Made by a program: the position numbers and the translations under genes. The notes under the pieces were generated by a model. That model did no database searches. It was not told the origin of the DNA and saw only the letters and a program-made list of their open reading frames with translations. Below are positions 15,574 to 24,167 of a DNA stretch of 64,000 bases, in pieces (within the stretch, counting starts at the first letter, position 1; each line of letters opens with the position of its first letter). Where the stretch lies: positions 110,802 through 174,801 of the forward strand of contig NZ_AQWN01000009.1 in NCBI RefSeq assembly GCF_000376385.1, in the 5' to 3' direction. This DNA comes from Desulfurispora thermophila DSM 16022. Lineage in GTDB: Bacteria > Bacillota > Desulfotomaculia > Desulfotomaculales > Desulfurisporaceae.

Positions 15574-15599
15574 GGCCGCAGATAGAAGGCGGCCCTATT
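15569..15599. terminator. Hairpin between chaperone and antisense membrane gene
   Basis: AATAGGGCCGC (15569-15579) pairs perfectly with GCGGCCCTATT (15589-15599) over a 9-nt loop. It overlaps the long-form chaperone stop and the 3' end of the minus-strand gene. There is no strong T-run on the plus strand, so it may mainly stabilise or attenuate rather than fully terminate the late transcript. Confidence 0.5.
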
Positions 15600-15892
15600 C
15601 AATCCTTCCCTTTGGTCATCCGGTCGAACATCCAGAGCGTGGCCAGTATTGGTGCCCAGCTGTGACGGCCTTTTTCCTCCCACCACCCCACAAGCGGCCC
15701 TATCATCGACACGGCAACGATTATGGTAATGGCGCTCACGCCAAGCCACATGGGAATATGCCAAAATGCGTTGAGCATTGACCCCATTATCCAGCCAATA
15801 CCGAGGGAAATGCCAAAGATAATTGCCAGGCCCGCTAATATTACGACGCCGAGGATACATATCAACACGACTTTGAGAATGATTTCAAACAT
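15599..15892 (-). CDS. Antisense small membrane protein in the tail operon
   Basis: A 97-aa protein on the strand opposite to all neighbouring tail genes. It is strongly hydrophobic: about residues 2-30 form one or two helices (EIILKVVLICILGVVILAGL, AIIFGISLGIGWIMG), and about 43-65 form another (WLGVSAITIIVAVSMIGPLV). A short charged tail follows. ATG 15892 is chosen because AGGGGGTG lies six bases before it; the upstream ATG at 15913 falls inside the -10 box. It could be a superinfection-exclusion or lysogenic-conversion moron. No family is recognised. Confidence 0.6.
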   Translation of the reverse strand: MFEIILKVVLICILGVVILAGLAIIFGISLGIGWIMGSMLNAFWHIPMWLGVSAITIIVAVSMIGPLVGWWEEKGRHSWAPILATLWMFDRMTKGKD

Positions 15893-15911
15893 AAAGACAC
15901 CCCCTAATTCC

Positions 15912-15917
15912 ATTATA
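15912..15917 (-). promoter_or_regulatory. Perfect -10 box for the antisense membrane gene
   Basis: On the minus strand the sequence reads CCTTATAATGG, giving a consensus TATAAT about 20 bases before ATG 15892. No clear TTGACA is seen 16-18 bp upstream, so strength is uncertain. An own promoter would let this gene be expressed in the lysogen. Confidence 0.4.
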
Positions 15918-15952
15918 AGGCAAAAGAAGGCCGGGAGAAAGGAGGTGCGGGC

Positions 15953-18424
15953 GTGAATACGAGCTTTAGTGTTGCTCTAATCCTGACTGCCTATAATAAC
16001 ATGGCCGGAGCATTAAGGTCTGCTGCGGCGCAGGTGGAAAGCCTGGGCAGGACCATCCAGAATGTAAAGCAGCAGGTCTCCGGAGGGCTATTTTCTGACC
16101 AGTGGTTTAACAATGCTATCAACAACGTAAAGCAGGCCCAGGAAACTATGGAGAAGTGGCGCAGCTCTGGCACGGCGGACATAGCCGAAGGCATGGCTAT
16201 GATTGCCCCGGTGGAGCAAGTAGTGAGGAAAGCCAGTGAACTGGAGGATGTACTGCAGGACATAAGGGCAAATATTTACGAAACCACCATGCCGGCAGAC
16301 CAACTGAATAATCTCATGCAGCAGGTGCAAGAGAAAGCATTGCAGCTCGGAGCAGCAACCCGCAACAGTGGCGCGGAAGCGGGGCAGACGATGCTCACCC
16401 TGATAAAAGGTGGCATGAACCTACAAACGGTCCTGGAGGGCGGGGCTGAGGCGGCTCTGTATCTCGCGCAAGCGGCTAAAATACCGCCAGAGTTTTCGGC
16501 TGAGGCGATAATCAAAATCGGGAACGCCTTTAAAGTCGCCGGCAAGGATATGGTTGGTGTTGCCGACATCCTGAGCCGCATTGACGCAGCCTCCACTGCT
16601 TCCGTACCTTCGCTCCTGGCCGGCATGACGTATGTATCCGGCACGGCGGCCCAGCTCGGGCTAACCGTAAAGGAAACGGCAGCTGCCCTAGCGGTGCTCA
16701 ATAACCGGGGTATGGAAGGAAGTATCGCAGGTACGAGCCTTAACCAGATGCTGTTGAGGCTTACGCCAGCTTCAAAAGAGGCAGCCAAAGCTCTTGAAAA
16801 GATAGGCATAAACTTTCAGCGTGATTTCTTTGATGCCAGCGGAAAGGCCAAACCACTGCTGGACATTATCAATGTTTTACGCAAGCATCTGCAAGGGCTA
16901 CCGGAGAACGTCAAGATGGATATTTTGACGAATATCTTTGGCGTTGAAGGGGCCCGCGCTGCCATTGCGCTTATCCAGGAAGGCGAAGGTAGCATAGAGG
17001 ACATTAACCGCCAATACGAAAAGGCCATCCCGCTCATGGAGCGCATCAGAATGATGCAGGAAACCTTCGCGGCCAAATTCGAGAACATGATGGGCAGCGT
17101 GGAAAACTTCATGTCGGCAGCGGGCACGCCCTTCATGAATGCGATAAAGGGCTATATTGACCGGATAACCGACATTCTAAATGTCTTAACCGACTGGATT
17201 AAAGCCAACCCACAAGTGGCTAAAGGCATAGCCCAGGTTCTCGTCGCTTTGGGCGGCTTCAGAATTTTAACGGGCATGGGAAAGATATTCGCCAGCTTCT
17301 TCTTCAGCCCGTTGCTTAGCTTTGCCAAAACAAGCCTGGTAGTAGGCCGCAGCCTGAAAGGCTTCTGGGATGCTTTCAACTACTTCCGTCAAGGAGCGGG
17401 TATCTTTCGGGCCTTGTGGGGTGCGATTGCATTCGGGCATCCTACGCTAACGAGGATTGGCTTGCTGGTAAGTAGACTTGGTAACGCCTTCATCACCGCC
17501 GGCAGGTTTGCAGGACAGTTGGGACTGAGCATAATCCGGGCCACAGCCCAAGGATTGGCCACATTTGGCCGCTGGGCTTTACAGGGAATAACGATAGCCG
17601 GGCGTTTTGGGCTTACGCTGCTACGGCTTGCAGCCCAGGCTCTAATTGCTGCGGCCCGCATGGCAATGGCCTGGTTGATTGGCCTTGGTCCCGTGGGGTG
17701 GATTATTCTTGGCGTCACAGCCATTATCGCTGGGGCTATAGCGGCGTGGAAGACCAACTTCCTGGGCTTCCGTGATTGGCTGATTAGGGTCTGGCAGACT
17801 ATTCGCGAAAGCGCAGGCAAAGCCTGGGATGGTATCAGAGATGCTGCTGCTGCCGCAATGGAATGGCTGAGCTCGCTGCCGGGCAAGGCCCTCGAATGGG
17901 GACGCAATCTTATCAATAGCTTTGCGGAAGGAATAAGGCAGCGCATTGCCGCTATTCCCGAGGCTCTCAAAGGAGCAGCAGAAAAAATCAAGGCGTGGCT
18001 CGGGTTCTCTTCGCCAACCGAAGAAGGCCCTGGCCGCTACGCAGACCGCTGGGCACCTAACTTTATCAGGATGTATGCTTCTGGCCTCATGGCCGGGGCT
18101 GGGCAGATAGCGGCAGCAATGAACTATATCACTCGGTCTTTCGCCGCTCCCCTGCTCTCTCCCACCCTGGCAGTGGCTGCGGCTGGGGCTGCGGCTACGG
18201 TGAGGCCGATGCTTACGCCGGCAGGCGGAACGGTTGGCCCAGGGGTGTTCAATGCGTCCGAGCGGGTTAATTTTAGTGTGACCATACAGAACATCACCAT
18301 CGAAGGCAGCGGTAAACCCGACTACGATGCAAGAAGACTGGCCGAGCGGCTGGGACCTGAGCTGGAGCGCTGGTTTGAGATGCGGGCCAAATACAAGAAG
18401 AGCCGTGGTCCGCGTGGAGTGTGA
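15953..18424 (+). CDS. Tail tape measure protein
   Basis: An 823-aa protein begun at GTG behind AAAGGAGGTGC. The N-terminal third has the TP901-type tape-measure core (SGTAAQLGLTVKETAAALAV, LNNRGMEGSIAGTSLNQML, LRLTPASKEAAKALEKIGIN). Residues 425-625 contain several hydrophobic segments (IARFGLTLLRLAAQALIA-like stretches and GLGPVGWIILGVTAIIAGAI). The C-terminal part has GKAWDGIRDAAAAAMEWLSS repeats and a SPTEEGPGRYADRW end. It sets tail length and helps DNA cross the membrane. Confidence 0.9.
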   Translation: MNTSFSVALILTAYNNMAGALRSAAAQVESLGRTIQNVKQQVSGGLFSDQWFNNAINNVKQAQETMEKWRSSGTADIAEGMAMIAPVEQVVRKASELEDVLQDIRANIYETTMPADQLNNLMQQVQEKALQLGAATRNSGAEAGQTMLTLIKGGMNLQTVLEGGAEAALYLAQAAKIPPEFSAEAIIKIGNAFKVAGKDMVGVADILSRIDAASTASVPSLLAGMTYVSGTAAQLGLTVKETAAALAVLNNRGMEGSIAGTSLNQMLLRLTPASKEAAKALEKIGINFQRDFFDASGKAKPLLDIINVLRKHLQGLPENVKMDILTNIFGVEGARAAIALIQEGEGSIEDINRQYEKAIPLMERIRMMQETFAAKFENMMGSVENFMSAAGTPFMNAIKGYIDRITDILNVLTDWIKANPQVAKGIAQVLVALGGFRILTGMGKIFASFFFSPLLSFAKTSLVVGRSLKGFWDAFNYFRQGAGIFRALWGAIAFGHPTLTRIGLLVSRLGNAFITAGRFAGQLGLSIIRATAQGLATFGRWALQGITIAGRFGLTLLRLAAQALIAAARMAMAWLIGLGPVGWIILGVTAIIAGAIAAWKTNFLGFRDWLIRVWQTIRESAGKAWDGIRDAAAAAMEWLSSLPGKALEWGRNLINSFAEGIRQRIAAIPEALKGAAEKIKAWLGFSSPTEEGPGRYADRWAPNFIRMYASGLMAGAGQIAAAMNYITRSFAAPLLSPTLAVAAAGAAATVRPMLTPAGGTVGPGVFNASERVNFSVTIQNITIEGSGKPDYDARRLAERLGPELERWFEMRAKYKKSRGPRGV

Positions 18425-18430
18425 TGCGAG

Positions 18431-19021
18431 ATGAAAGTGGCATTAGGCGATGTAGTGTTCCCCCTTGCTCCCCGCCGGGAACTTCCTTTTTCTAACCCCA
18501 GGCGGGTTGCTGTTATCGCTATTCCTGGCGCACCTCCTGTTTATCAGGATATGGGCGAAGAGGAAACGGTCATCAGTTGGGAAGGGGCCCTGGTAGGCGA
18601 CAACGCATATAAGACGGCGATAAGGATTGAAAGCATGAAAGATGCCGGGAAGCCAGTTCAGCTTTTCATAAGCGAGTACCCGGAGCTATGCAAACAGGTT
18701 ATAATTCGCAACTTTCCCTGGAAGCTCGTGAGGCATGGATTAGTGGAATACAGCATTGAGCTGCTGGCAGTAATGCCTCCCCCGAAAGTAGCCCCGCCTG
18801 TGCAGGAGCAAACCGGGGGAATTGGGAGTGGGACACAGACAAGCGGGGCCAAAAGCCAGGGCAGTAGCAAGGAGTATATCGTCAAGCCCGGTGATACCCT
18901 GTGGGCAATCGCCCAGCAGTATCTTGGGAGTGGGCCAAGGTGGAGGGAAATAGCCGAGGCAAATAACATAGTTGACCCGCGCAAGCTACGGGTTGGCCAA
19001 AGGCTGGTGATTCCGGCGTGA
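18431..19021 (+). CDS. LysM-containing baseplate/tail protein
   Basis: A 196-aa protein following the tape measure. Residues 1-115 form a beta-rich domain (VALGDVVFPLAPRRELPFSN; EETVISWEGALVGD) seen in DUF6046/XkdP-like tail proteins. After a Gly/Ser linker, residues 145-195 are a LysM domain (YIVKPGDTLWAIAQQYLGSG, RWREIAEANNI, LRVGQRLVIPA). LysM binds peptidoglycan, so the protein probably sits at the hub and docks on the cell wall. It overlaps the next gene by four bases. Confidence 0.82.
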   Translation: MKVALGDVVFPLAPRRELPFSNPRRVAVIAIPGAPPVYQDMGEEETVISWEGALVGDNAYKTAIRIESMKDAGKPVQLFISEYPELCKQVIIRNFPWKLVRHGLVEYSIELLAVMPPPKVAPPVQEQTGGIGSGTQTSGAKSQGSSKEYIVKPGDTLWAIAQQYLGSGPRWREIAEANNIVDPRKLRVGQRLVIPA

Positions 19022-20058
19022 TACCGAGAGCCTACATCACCATTGACGGCGTGCCGGTGCGCTGGAGCGACATCATCAGCCTGACCTGGGAAAGCACTCT
19101 TTACCTCGCAGCTGACTCGTTAGAGGTGGAGCTTTGCAACCGGGAATTGCTCTCTGATTGGCTGCGCAAAAATCAAGAGATAAAACTATACCTCGGCTAC
19201 GTTAAAGACGCCCAAAACTGGAGCGCGAAGGAACTGCGCTTTTGCTTTGCAGGAAAAATAGACGGGGTTAAGCCCCGCTTTGCCGGCGAGGGCGAAACTG
19301 TAACCCTCATGTGCCGGGACTTTAGCCGTGACTTGATTGATACCGAGTACAGCATAGCTTATGCAGAACGTACCGCGTCGCAAATTGCGGAAATGCTGGC
19401 TCAAAAACACGGCCTGGTCCCGCAAGTGACCCCGACCACCGACATCCTGGAGAGGGATATTTTCCACGACACTACCGAGTGGGAAATGCTCCAGGAGCTC
19501 GCCGAGCGTGAGGGATATGTCTGCTATGTCAAGAAGGAGAAAAAACTGGTCTTCGCTCCTCGGGCCGAAGAAGCAGAGATAGTGGGCCGCTACGTCTGGA
19601 AGAAGAACGTGGTAAGTGCTGATTTCGACGACTCCAGCGTGGGGGTTTACAACAAGGTTACCGTGCGGCACTGGACCAAGAAGCAGCGAATAGAAGCATC
19701 AGCCCAGGACGACTTCCTTATTCAACAAATGGGCCGGATAGTTGAACGCATTATCTACGATTCGCAGATTAAAAGCTACGCCCAGGCGAAAGAAAAGGCC
19801 GAGAAGCGGCTGAAGGAGCTATCCCGTCAGGTAATTACCGGCGAGCTGACTGTGGTCGGCGACCCTGCGCTGGAGGCAGAAAAGCGGGTTATCCTGGAAG
19901 GTTTTGGTAGGTTTTCGGGAACCTACTACATTAACCGGGCAATTCACCGTTTTGGCGCGAGCGGCTATACCGTAGACCTTTCCGTGACCAATATAAGGCC
20001 GCAGGATGCACAGCAGTATCGCCAGGACCTTTACAACTACCAGGAAAAGAAAATGTAG
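19018..20058 (+). CDS. Baseplate hub protein (XkdQ / gpD-like)
   Basis: A 346-aa protein starting at GTG 19018. It has the late-control-D/XkdQ pattern: IPRAYITIDGVPVRWSDIIS, SADSLEVELCN-like LAADSLEVELCNRELLS, then FCFAGKIDGVKPRFAGEGET, LMCRDFSRDLIDTEYS, and SQIAEMLAQKHGLVPQV. These proteins form the trimeric hub that joins the tail tube to the spike. It is followed 13 bases later by the spike-like gene. Confidence 0.83.
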   Translation: MIPRAYITIDGVPVRWSDIISLTWESTLYLAADSLEVELCNRELLSDWLRKNQEIKLYLGYVKDAQNWSAKELRFCFAGKIDGVKPRFAGEGETVTLMCRDFSRDLIDTEYSIAYAERTASQIAEMLAQKHGLVPQVTPTTDILERDIFHDTTEWEMLQELAEREGYVCYVKKEKKLVFAPRAEEAEIVGRYVWKKNVVSADFDDSSVGVYNKVTVRHWTKKQRIEASAQDDFLIQQMGRIVERIIYDSQIKSYAQAKEKAEKRLKELSRQVITGELTVVGDPALEAEKRVILEGFGRFSGTYYINRAIHRFGASGYTVDLSVTNIRPQDAQQYRQDLYNYQEKKM

Positions 20059-20071
20059 GGTGAGTGGGAAC

Positions 20072-20431
20072 ATGGCAAATTTGACGTTTCCGCAAGCTGG
20101 GATAATCACGTCGCTAGATATTCAAAAAGGCCAGGCTAAGGTTTTTATTCCGCTATTGGGAGTAGAGACGAGCTGGATACCGGTGGCGACAGGTCTGCTC
20201 TACGAGGAAAAAGTAGAGTTGAAAACGCCAGTTATCACTGCCGACCCTTCGGGTACGATTGAGCGGCCACCAAAAGAGGACCCGCCACCGCCCTATACTT
20301 TTACGAAGATAAACGGTCAGGCGGGAACGGTAGAGCGAATGAGCTACGGCACTTTGAAAGTCGGCGACGAGGTAGTGGTGGTCTTCCTCAATGGTGACAT
20401 AAACAGCGGCGTGGTCATAGCCCGGCTTTAA
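20072..20431 (+). CDS. Baseplate spike/OB-fold protein (gpV/XkdR-like)
   Basis: A 119-aa beta-rich protein. The ATG at 20072 has AGGGTGAGTGGG upstream, and I prefer it to the ATG at 20006 inside the hub gene. The sequence (ITSLDIQKGQAKVFIPLLGV; GTLKVGDEVVVVFLNGDINS, ending GVVIARL) has the OB-fold pattern of gpV or small XkdR-type baseplate proteins. A Pro-rich loop (PPKEDPPPPY) lies in the middle. No HxH iron-binding apex is visible, so it may be the base of a spike rather than the tip. Confidence 0.65.
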   Translation: MANLTFPQAGIITSLDIQKGQAKVFIPLLGVETSWIPVATGLLYEEKVELKTPVITADPSGTIERPPKEDPPPPYTFTKINGQAGTVERMSYGTLKVGDEVVVVFLNGDINSGVVIARL

Positions 20432-20444
20432 GGTGGTGATGTAG

Positions 20445-20816
20445 TTGAGCATTTATGGCAGAGATTTAACCGGCGAGGCGGTCAAAGGAGACTATGAGCT
20501 AACCGATGGTCTTGATAATCTCAAGGCCGCTATCTTACGCCGGTTGGAAACACCCAAGGGGGCGCTTTTTGCTCATCCTGACTACGGAAACCCGGCCTGG
20601 GACCTGCTTTCGGAGGAAATGGACGAGGATTGGGCCGTGCGGGTAGTAGCAGCGATAAGGGAATGTTTGGAGCAAGAGCCAAGGGTGCAGCGGGTTGATG
20701 TATCTTACGAACTTTACCCCGAGACGAGAACAGCCAGGTTTTATATCTACTTCGTGCCCATCGAAAGCCAGGTGGCCGAAAACCTTATCTGGGAGGTGAC
20801 GACCGGTGCCGCTTAA
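20445..20816 (+). CDS. Baseplate wedge protein, gpW/gp25-like
   Basis: A 123-aa protein with a TTG start seven bases after AGGTGGTG. The pattern LTDGLDNLKAAILRRLETPK, GALFAHPDYGNPAWDLLSEE, and IRECLEQEPRVQRVDVSYEL is diagnostic of the gp25/gpW family that joins sheath to baseplate. It overlaps the baseplate J gene by 11 bases, as usual for this pair. Confidence 0.88.
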   Translation: MSIYGRDLTGEAVKGDYELTDGLDNLKAAILRRLETPKGALFAHPDYGNPAWDLLSEEMDEDWAVRVVAAIRECLEQEPRVQRVDVSYELYPETRTARFYIYFVPIESQVAENLIWEVTTGAA

Positions 20817-21870
20817 TACCAAAACGTTTGACCAGATAGTGAACGAGATATTTGCCCGGCTAACAGCAGCAGGGATAACTGATTTTAATCCCGGGTCCGT
20901 GGCCAGGACGTTGGTAGAAGCATTTGCCTACGGACTTGATGAGGTCTGGTACGCCATCTCCCAGGTGCCTGACAAGTTCTTTATTGATAAGGCCACAGGT
21001 GAATGGCTGGACAGGCGGGCTTGGGAGTGGGGATTAACCCGCAATCCTGGTACAAAGGCGAAGGGAAACGTGATAGTGTCCCGCTCCACCCCAGCCCCAT
21101 TCGGCCAACTTATCCCCAAAGGAACGCAGTTTGCCTATGGCGATTTAGTTTACCAGAGCACCCAGGACGCAGAACTGCCCCAGGGAGCAACCGAGGCAGC
21201 AGTACCAGTGGAAGCTGTGGCGGTTGGTAAAGCGTATAACCTGCCCGCCGGTGTTGAGTTGAAACAGGTTGGGATTGCAATAAGCCTAATTGAAACCGTA
21301 CGGGTGGGCCCTGAAGGAGTGACCGGAGGGGTTGACCCGGAAAGCGACGAGGAGCTGAGACAAAGAATTATGGCTACTATCAAGAATCCGATACGTGGTG
21401 GCACGAAACGTGATTATGAAACGTGGGCTCAGGCCGCCGGAGCAAAGGTAGCGAAATGCATACCAGCTGCACGTGGCCCCGGAACGGTTGATGTATTGGT
21501 AATTACCCAAAGCGGCTTACCGGATGAGCAATTCCTGCAACAGGTACAAGCGTATATCGAAGAGCGCCGGCCTCTGGGAGCCGATGTGCGGGTAATCGCC
21601 CCACAGGTGCTGCAAGTGAATATTACGGCAACAGTGATGATAGCTTCTGGCTACTCTCAGTACGAGGTAATCAATAACATCAATAGTGCTCTGGCAGCTT
21701 ATATCGCTTCAATTCCCATTGGTGGAATAATCAGGCCAACGGCAATAGGCAGCACCATTCTTGGTGTGCAGGGTGTGGAAGATTACACGTTGGCTGCCCC
21801 AACATCTAATATTATGCTTGCGCCCAACCAGATCGCCCAGCTAGGGCAAGTACAGATAACAGTTGCTTAA
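20806..21870 (+). CDS. Baseplate J family protein
   Basis: A 354-aa protein starting at GTG. It shows the baseplate J pattern: VARTLVEAFAYGLDEVWYAI, IDKATGEWLDRRAWEWGLTR, RSTPAPFGQLIPKGTQFAYG, then GVTGGVDPESDEELRQRIMA and NPIRGGTKRDYETWA. J proteins form the wedge ring that holds the tail fibres. Size and order (gp25, J, gpI-like) are standard for P2/PBSX-type contractile tails. Confidence 0.9.
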   Translation: MPLNTKTFDQIVNEIFARLTAAGITDFNPGSVARTLVEAFAYGLDEVWYAISQVPDKFFIDKATGEWLDRRAWEWGLTRNPGTKAKGNVIVSRSTPAPFGQLIPKGTQFAYGDLVYQSTQDAELPQGATEAAVPVEAVAVGKAYNLPAGVELKQVGIAISLIETVRVGPEGVTGGVDPESDEELRQRIMATIKNPIRGGTKRDYETWAQAAGAKVAKCIPAARGPGTVDVLVITQSGLPDEQFLQQVQAYIEERRPLGADVRVIAPQVLQVNITATVMIASGYSQYEVINNINSALAAYIASIPIGGIIRPTAIGSTILGVQGVEDYTLAAPTSNIMLAPNQIAQLGQVQITVA

Positions 21871-21884
21871 GGGGGGTATGAGAA

Positions 21885-22871
21885 ATGCCCCTATTTCCAT
21901 GGGAGCATGAAAAGTTACTGCCCTTATTAGAAGCGGCAGATGTGCAGATTGAAGACCTTTTTGCGGTGTTGGACGATGTGGTATCTCAGCTTTTCTTGTT
22001 AACCTCGACATGGGGGGTAGAATTCTGGGAGCAGGAATTGGGGTTGCCTTCGACGCCGGAAGCTCCATTGGAACTTCGGAAAGCGCGAGTGCTCTCAAGG
22101 CTCAGGGCTTCCGGTGGTATTACTGTACAAGACTTAAGCAATGCCTTAAAAGTCCTGGGGTTTGTGAATGCGAAAGTAGAAGAGATGATAAAGCAAAGTC
22201 CAAGGCCACTATACGATGGTACCCAGTACCACGATAACGGCGTTCGAGAGGCAGCCTGGTGGGCGCACTACAAGATAAAGACCGATTTAGAAGAATGGCG
22301 CTCTTTTACTGCAACGGATAAAGCAGAAATTATTGCCATTACAGAAGAGGTTGCCCCCGCTCACATGGTCCTTGCTGCGATAGGGTTGTTATTGGCAACC
22401 GAAGATAAGTTGAATTTAAGTGAAAGCATAGGATTAAGTCATATTCGCACAAAAATTCAACACCTTCTTCTTGGTGACAGAAGATGGCACAACGGAGATG
22501 CTCGCACCGGCAGCTATGGTCCGGCTATCGAGGGCGATGCACCACCAAGACTTGAGCTTGCAAGCAGGATAACCGATCGGCCCTTTGGGGAAGAGGGATA
22601 CGCACCATTAACGCACGGCGGGGAAAGGTATAGGCACACTGGCAGCTTGTTACGACAACCCCTATATTTTTATGATGGCAGCGAGACCCATGTCGGAGCA
22701 GGACTAAGGCAAATGGGTTGGGCGTGGTATGGCGATTGCGTTCTGCTCCACAACGGAGCAATAGCCTATGGCGGTCCCAGGACGCACGATGGCACTATTA
22801 AGCATGGTGTGGCCGGTGACGGCATGACTTTTACCGTCCGCAAGAAACGTCAGCCTGTACTTGCGGCTTAA
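21885..22871 (+). CDS. Tail protein, XkdT/gpI-like N-terminus with beta-rich extension
   Basis: A 328-aa protein. The first 170 residues resemble gpI/DUF2313 (PWEHEKLLPLLEAADVQIED, FWEQELGLPSTPEAPLELRK, ARVLSRLRASGGITVQDLSN). The rest is a Gly/His/Tyr-rich region with repeated short beta units (DRRWHNGDARTGSYGP, YDGSETHVGAGLRQMGWAWY, LLHNGAIAYGGPRTHDGTIK). It probably joins the baseplate to the fibres and supplies a fibre attachment region. AAGGGGGGTATGAG precedes the ATG. Confidence 0.72.
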   Translation: MPLFPWEHEKLLPLLEAADVQIEDLFAVLDDVVSQLFLLTSTWGVEFWEQELGLPSTPEAPLELRKARVLSRLRASGGITVQDLSNALKVLGFVNAKVEEMIKQSPRPLYDGTQYHDNGVREAAWWAHYKIKTDLEEWRSFTATDKAEIIAITEEVAPAHMVLAAIGLLLATEDKLNLSESIGLSHIRTKIQHLLLGDRRWHNGDARTGSYGPAIEGDAPPRLELASRITDRPFGEEGYAPLTHGGERYRHTGSLLRQPLYFYDGSETHVGAGLRQMGWAWYGDCVLLHNGAIAYGGPRTHDGTIKHGVAGDGMTFTVRKKRQPVLAA

Positions 22872-22886
22872 GGAGGTGATGGGGGA

Positions 22887-23333
22887 ATGGAAAAAGCCAC
22901 TGACGTTATACCGCTGCAAGGCGAGCTAAAAATAGTAGTCCGCCGGCGTGGGAAGGTTGTGGAAGAATGGCAGGATAAAAATCTGATCGTAAACCTCCCG
23001 CGCCAGCGAATAGCGAAACTTCTTGCCGAGGGAGCCGGGTCTTTGCCGAAAATAACACAGATAGCAGTAGGGACCAACTCAACTCCTCCCAGCGGCAGCG
23101 ATACCCAAATTACATCCGCTTTTGTGAAGCCGCTGAGCGGGTTTACCTATGTTGACCCGCAGACGGTACGCTTTGATTTCATCATTTTGGAGAGCGAGGC
23201 GAATGGAAAAAACATCGTAGAGTTTGGCCTCATTGCTGCCGACGGCACCCTATTTGCCCGCCGCACGAGGACGGGGGCCATCGTAAAGGACACTGACGTT
23301 GAAATAGAGGGTTCCTGGACCATTTACATTTAG
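22887..23333 (+). CDS. Putative tail fibre-associated protein, 148 aa
   Basis: A beta-rich protein immediately after the gpI-like gene with an AAGGAGGTGATGGGGG site. Its core (ITQIAVGTNSTPPSGSDTQI; VRFDFIILESEANGKNIVEF, then GLIAADGTLFARRTRTG) resembles fibre or collar-domain proteins of Firmicutes myoprophages. The exact family is not certain. By position it may cap or join the receptor-binding complex. Confidence 0.6.
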   Translation: MEKATDVIPLQGELKIVVRRRGKVVEEWQDKNLIVNLPRQRIAKLLAEGAGSLPKITQIAVGTNSTPPSGSDTQITSAFVKPLSGFTYVDPQTVRFDFIILESEANGKNIVEFGLIAADGTLFARRTRTGAIVKDTDVEIEGSWTIYI

Positions 23334-23346
23334 GAGGTGACCTTTA

Positions 23347-23784
23347 ATGGCAAATATCACTGAAAGCCCAGTCTGGGAAAGCGGTATATATCAGATTGAA
23401 GCGACTGACCCAGTGCAGGGTGGCCCGGACGGTATTGATAACCGCCCACATAAGCAACTCGCTAACCGTACTCTCTACCTCAAACAGCAGTTAGATGCCT
23501 TACAAAGCGAAGTTTCGACCGCTCGCGGAGGGTACGCAAATCTGGATGCAAGGCTGGACGCCCTGGAGACCCAGACGCTGCAAGGTGAGAGCACTTTCAA
23601 TAGTACGGCTGGCCGCACCATTACCCATAACCTGGGACATACGAACTATATCGTTAACATTGTTCCTTTAGCCGACACTAAAGGAGATTTAGGGGATGTG
23701 TGGGTCTCAAAAGCTGCCAATGCCTTTACGGTTTACAATACAGGTGGATTCACCGGTGCATTCCGTTATCAACTGATTACCTGA
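23347..23784 (+). CDS. Tail fibre N-terminal/attachment protein, 145 aa
   Basis: A short fibre-like protein. The N-terminus contains DPVQGGPDGIDNRPHKQLAN followed by RTLYLKQQLDALQSEVSTA, a fibre-attachment and coiled-coil pattern common in myophage fibre proteins. The C-terminal half is beta-rich (RTITHNLGHTNYIVNIVPLA), like receptor-contact tips. GGAGGTGACC precedes the start. It is probably a trimeric connector for the DGR-diversified protein downstream. Confidence 0.65.
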   Translation: MANITESPVWESGIYQIEATDPVQGGPDGIDNRPHKQLANRTLYLKQQLDALQSEVSTARGGYANLDARLDALETQTLQGESTFNSTAGRTITHNLGHTNYIVNIVPLADTKGDLGDVWVSKAANAFTVYNTGGFTGAFRYQLIT

Positions 23785-23801
23785 TTTAGGAGGGATAGAT
23801 A

Positions 23802-24167
23802 GTGCTTATCCAACATGACCCAAGTAAACCCAATGAGACTATTAGACTTGCGGCCAATAAGTTGATTGTGGCTCCATTTTCGACAGGCTCAATTAATTGC
23901 GCCGGCGGCACGTTCGACCTGGAGCCGTATCAAGGCAAGGCATTCAGGCTTTACCTTGAAAAAGACGGTTCGCTTTCGACTGATGTTAACCGTGACCACT
24001 TTTGGCTGCTTGCAGAGACGACTCTGCCTCCGCAGCGATATGAAAGCGTGGCCACTGATGAAGTTGACCAGAACGGTATGACCATCTATAAATCAGTGCC
24101 GGTGCCGCTTGATTTGGAGTCCAGCGATGTGCAGGTAACAGTATTTCCCCTACCGGAGGTGGTATAA
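23802..24167 (+). CDS. Hypothetical protein preceding the DGR target, 121 aa
   Basis: GTG start behind AGGAGGGATAGATA. The protein is beta-rich with few charges and has no membrane segment (FSTGSINCAGGTFDLEPYQG; RDHFWLLAETTLPPQRYE). Its stop touches the start of the diversified protein, so the two are translationally coupled. It may be a fibre shaft or chaperone for the target. Not recognised as a known family. Confidence 0.6.
   Translation: MLIQHDPSKPNETIRLAANKLIVAPFSTGSINCAGGTFDLEPYQGKAFRLYLEKDGSLSTDVNRDHFWLLAETTLPPQRYESVATDEVDQNGMTIYKSVPVPLDLESSDVQVTVFPLPEVV

Noticed and set aside
15723..15956. Plus-strand 77-codon frame opposite the antisense membrane gene
   Set aside because: It is the shadow of the membrane gene; it lacks a ribosome site and its sequence shows no protein pattern.
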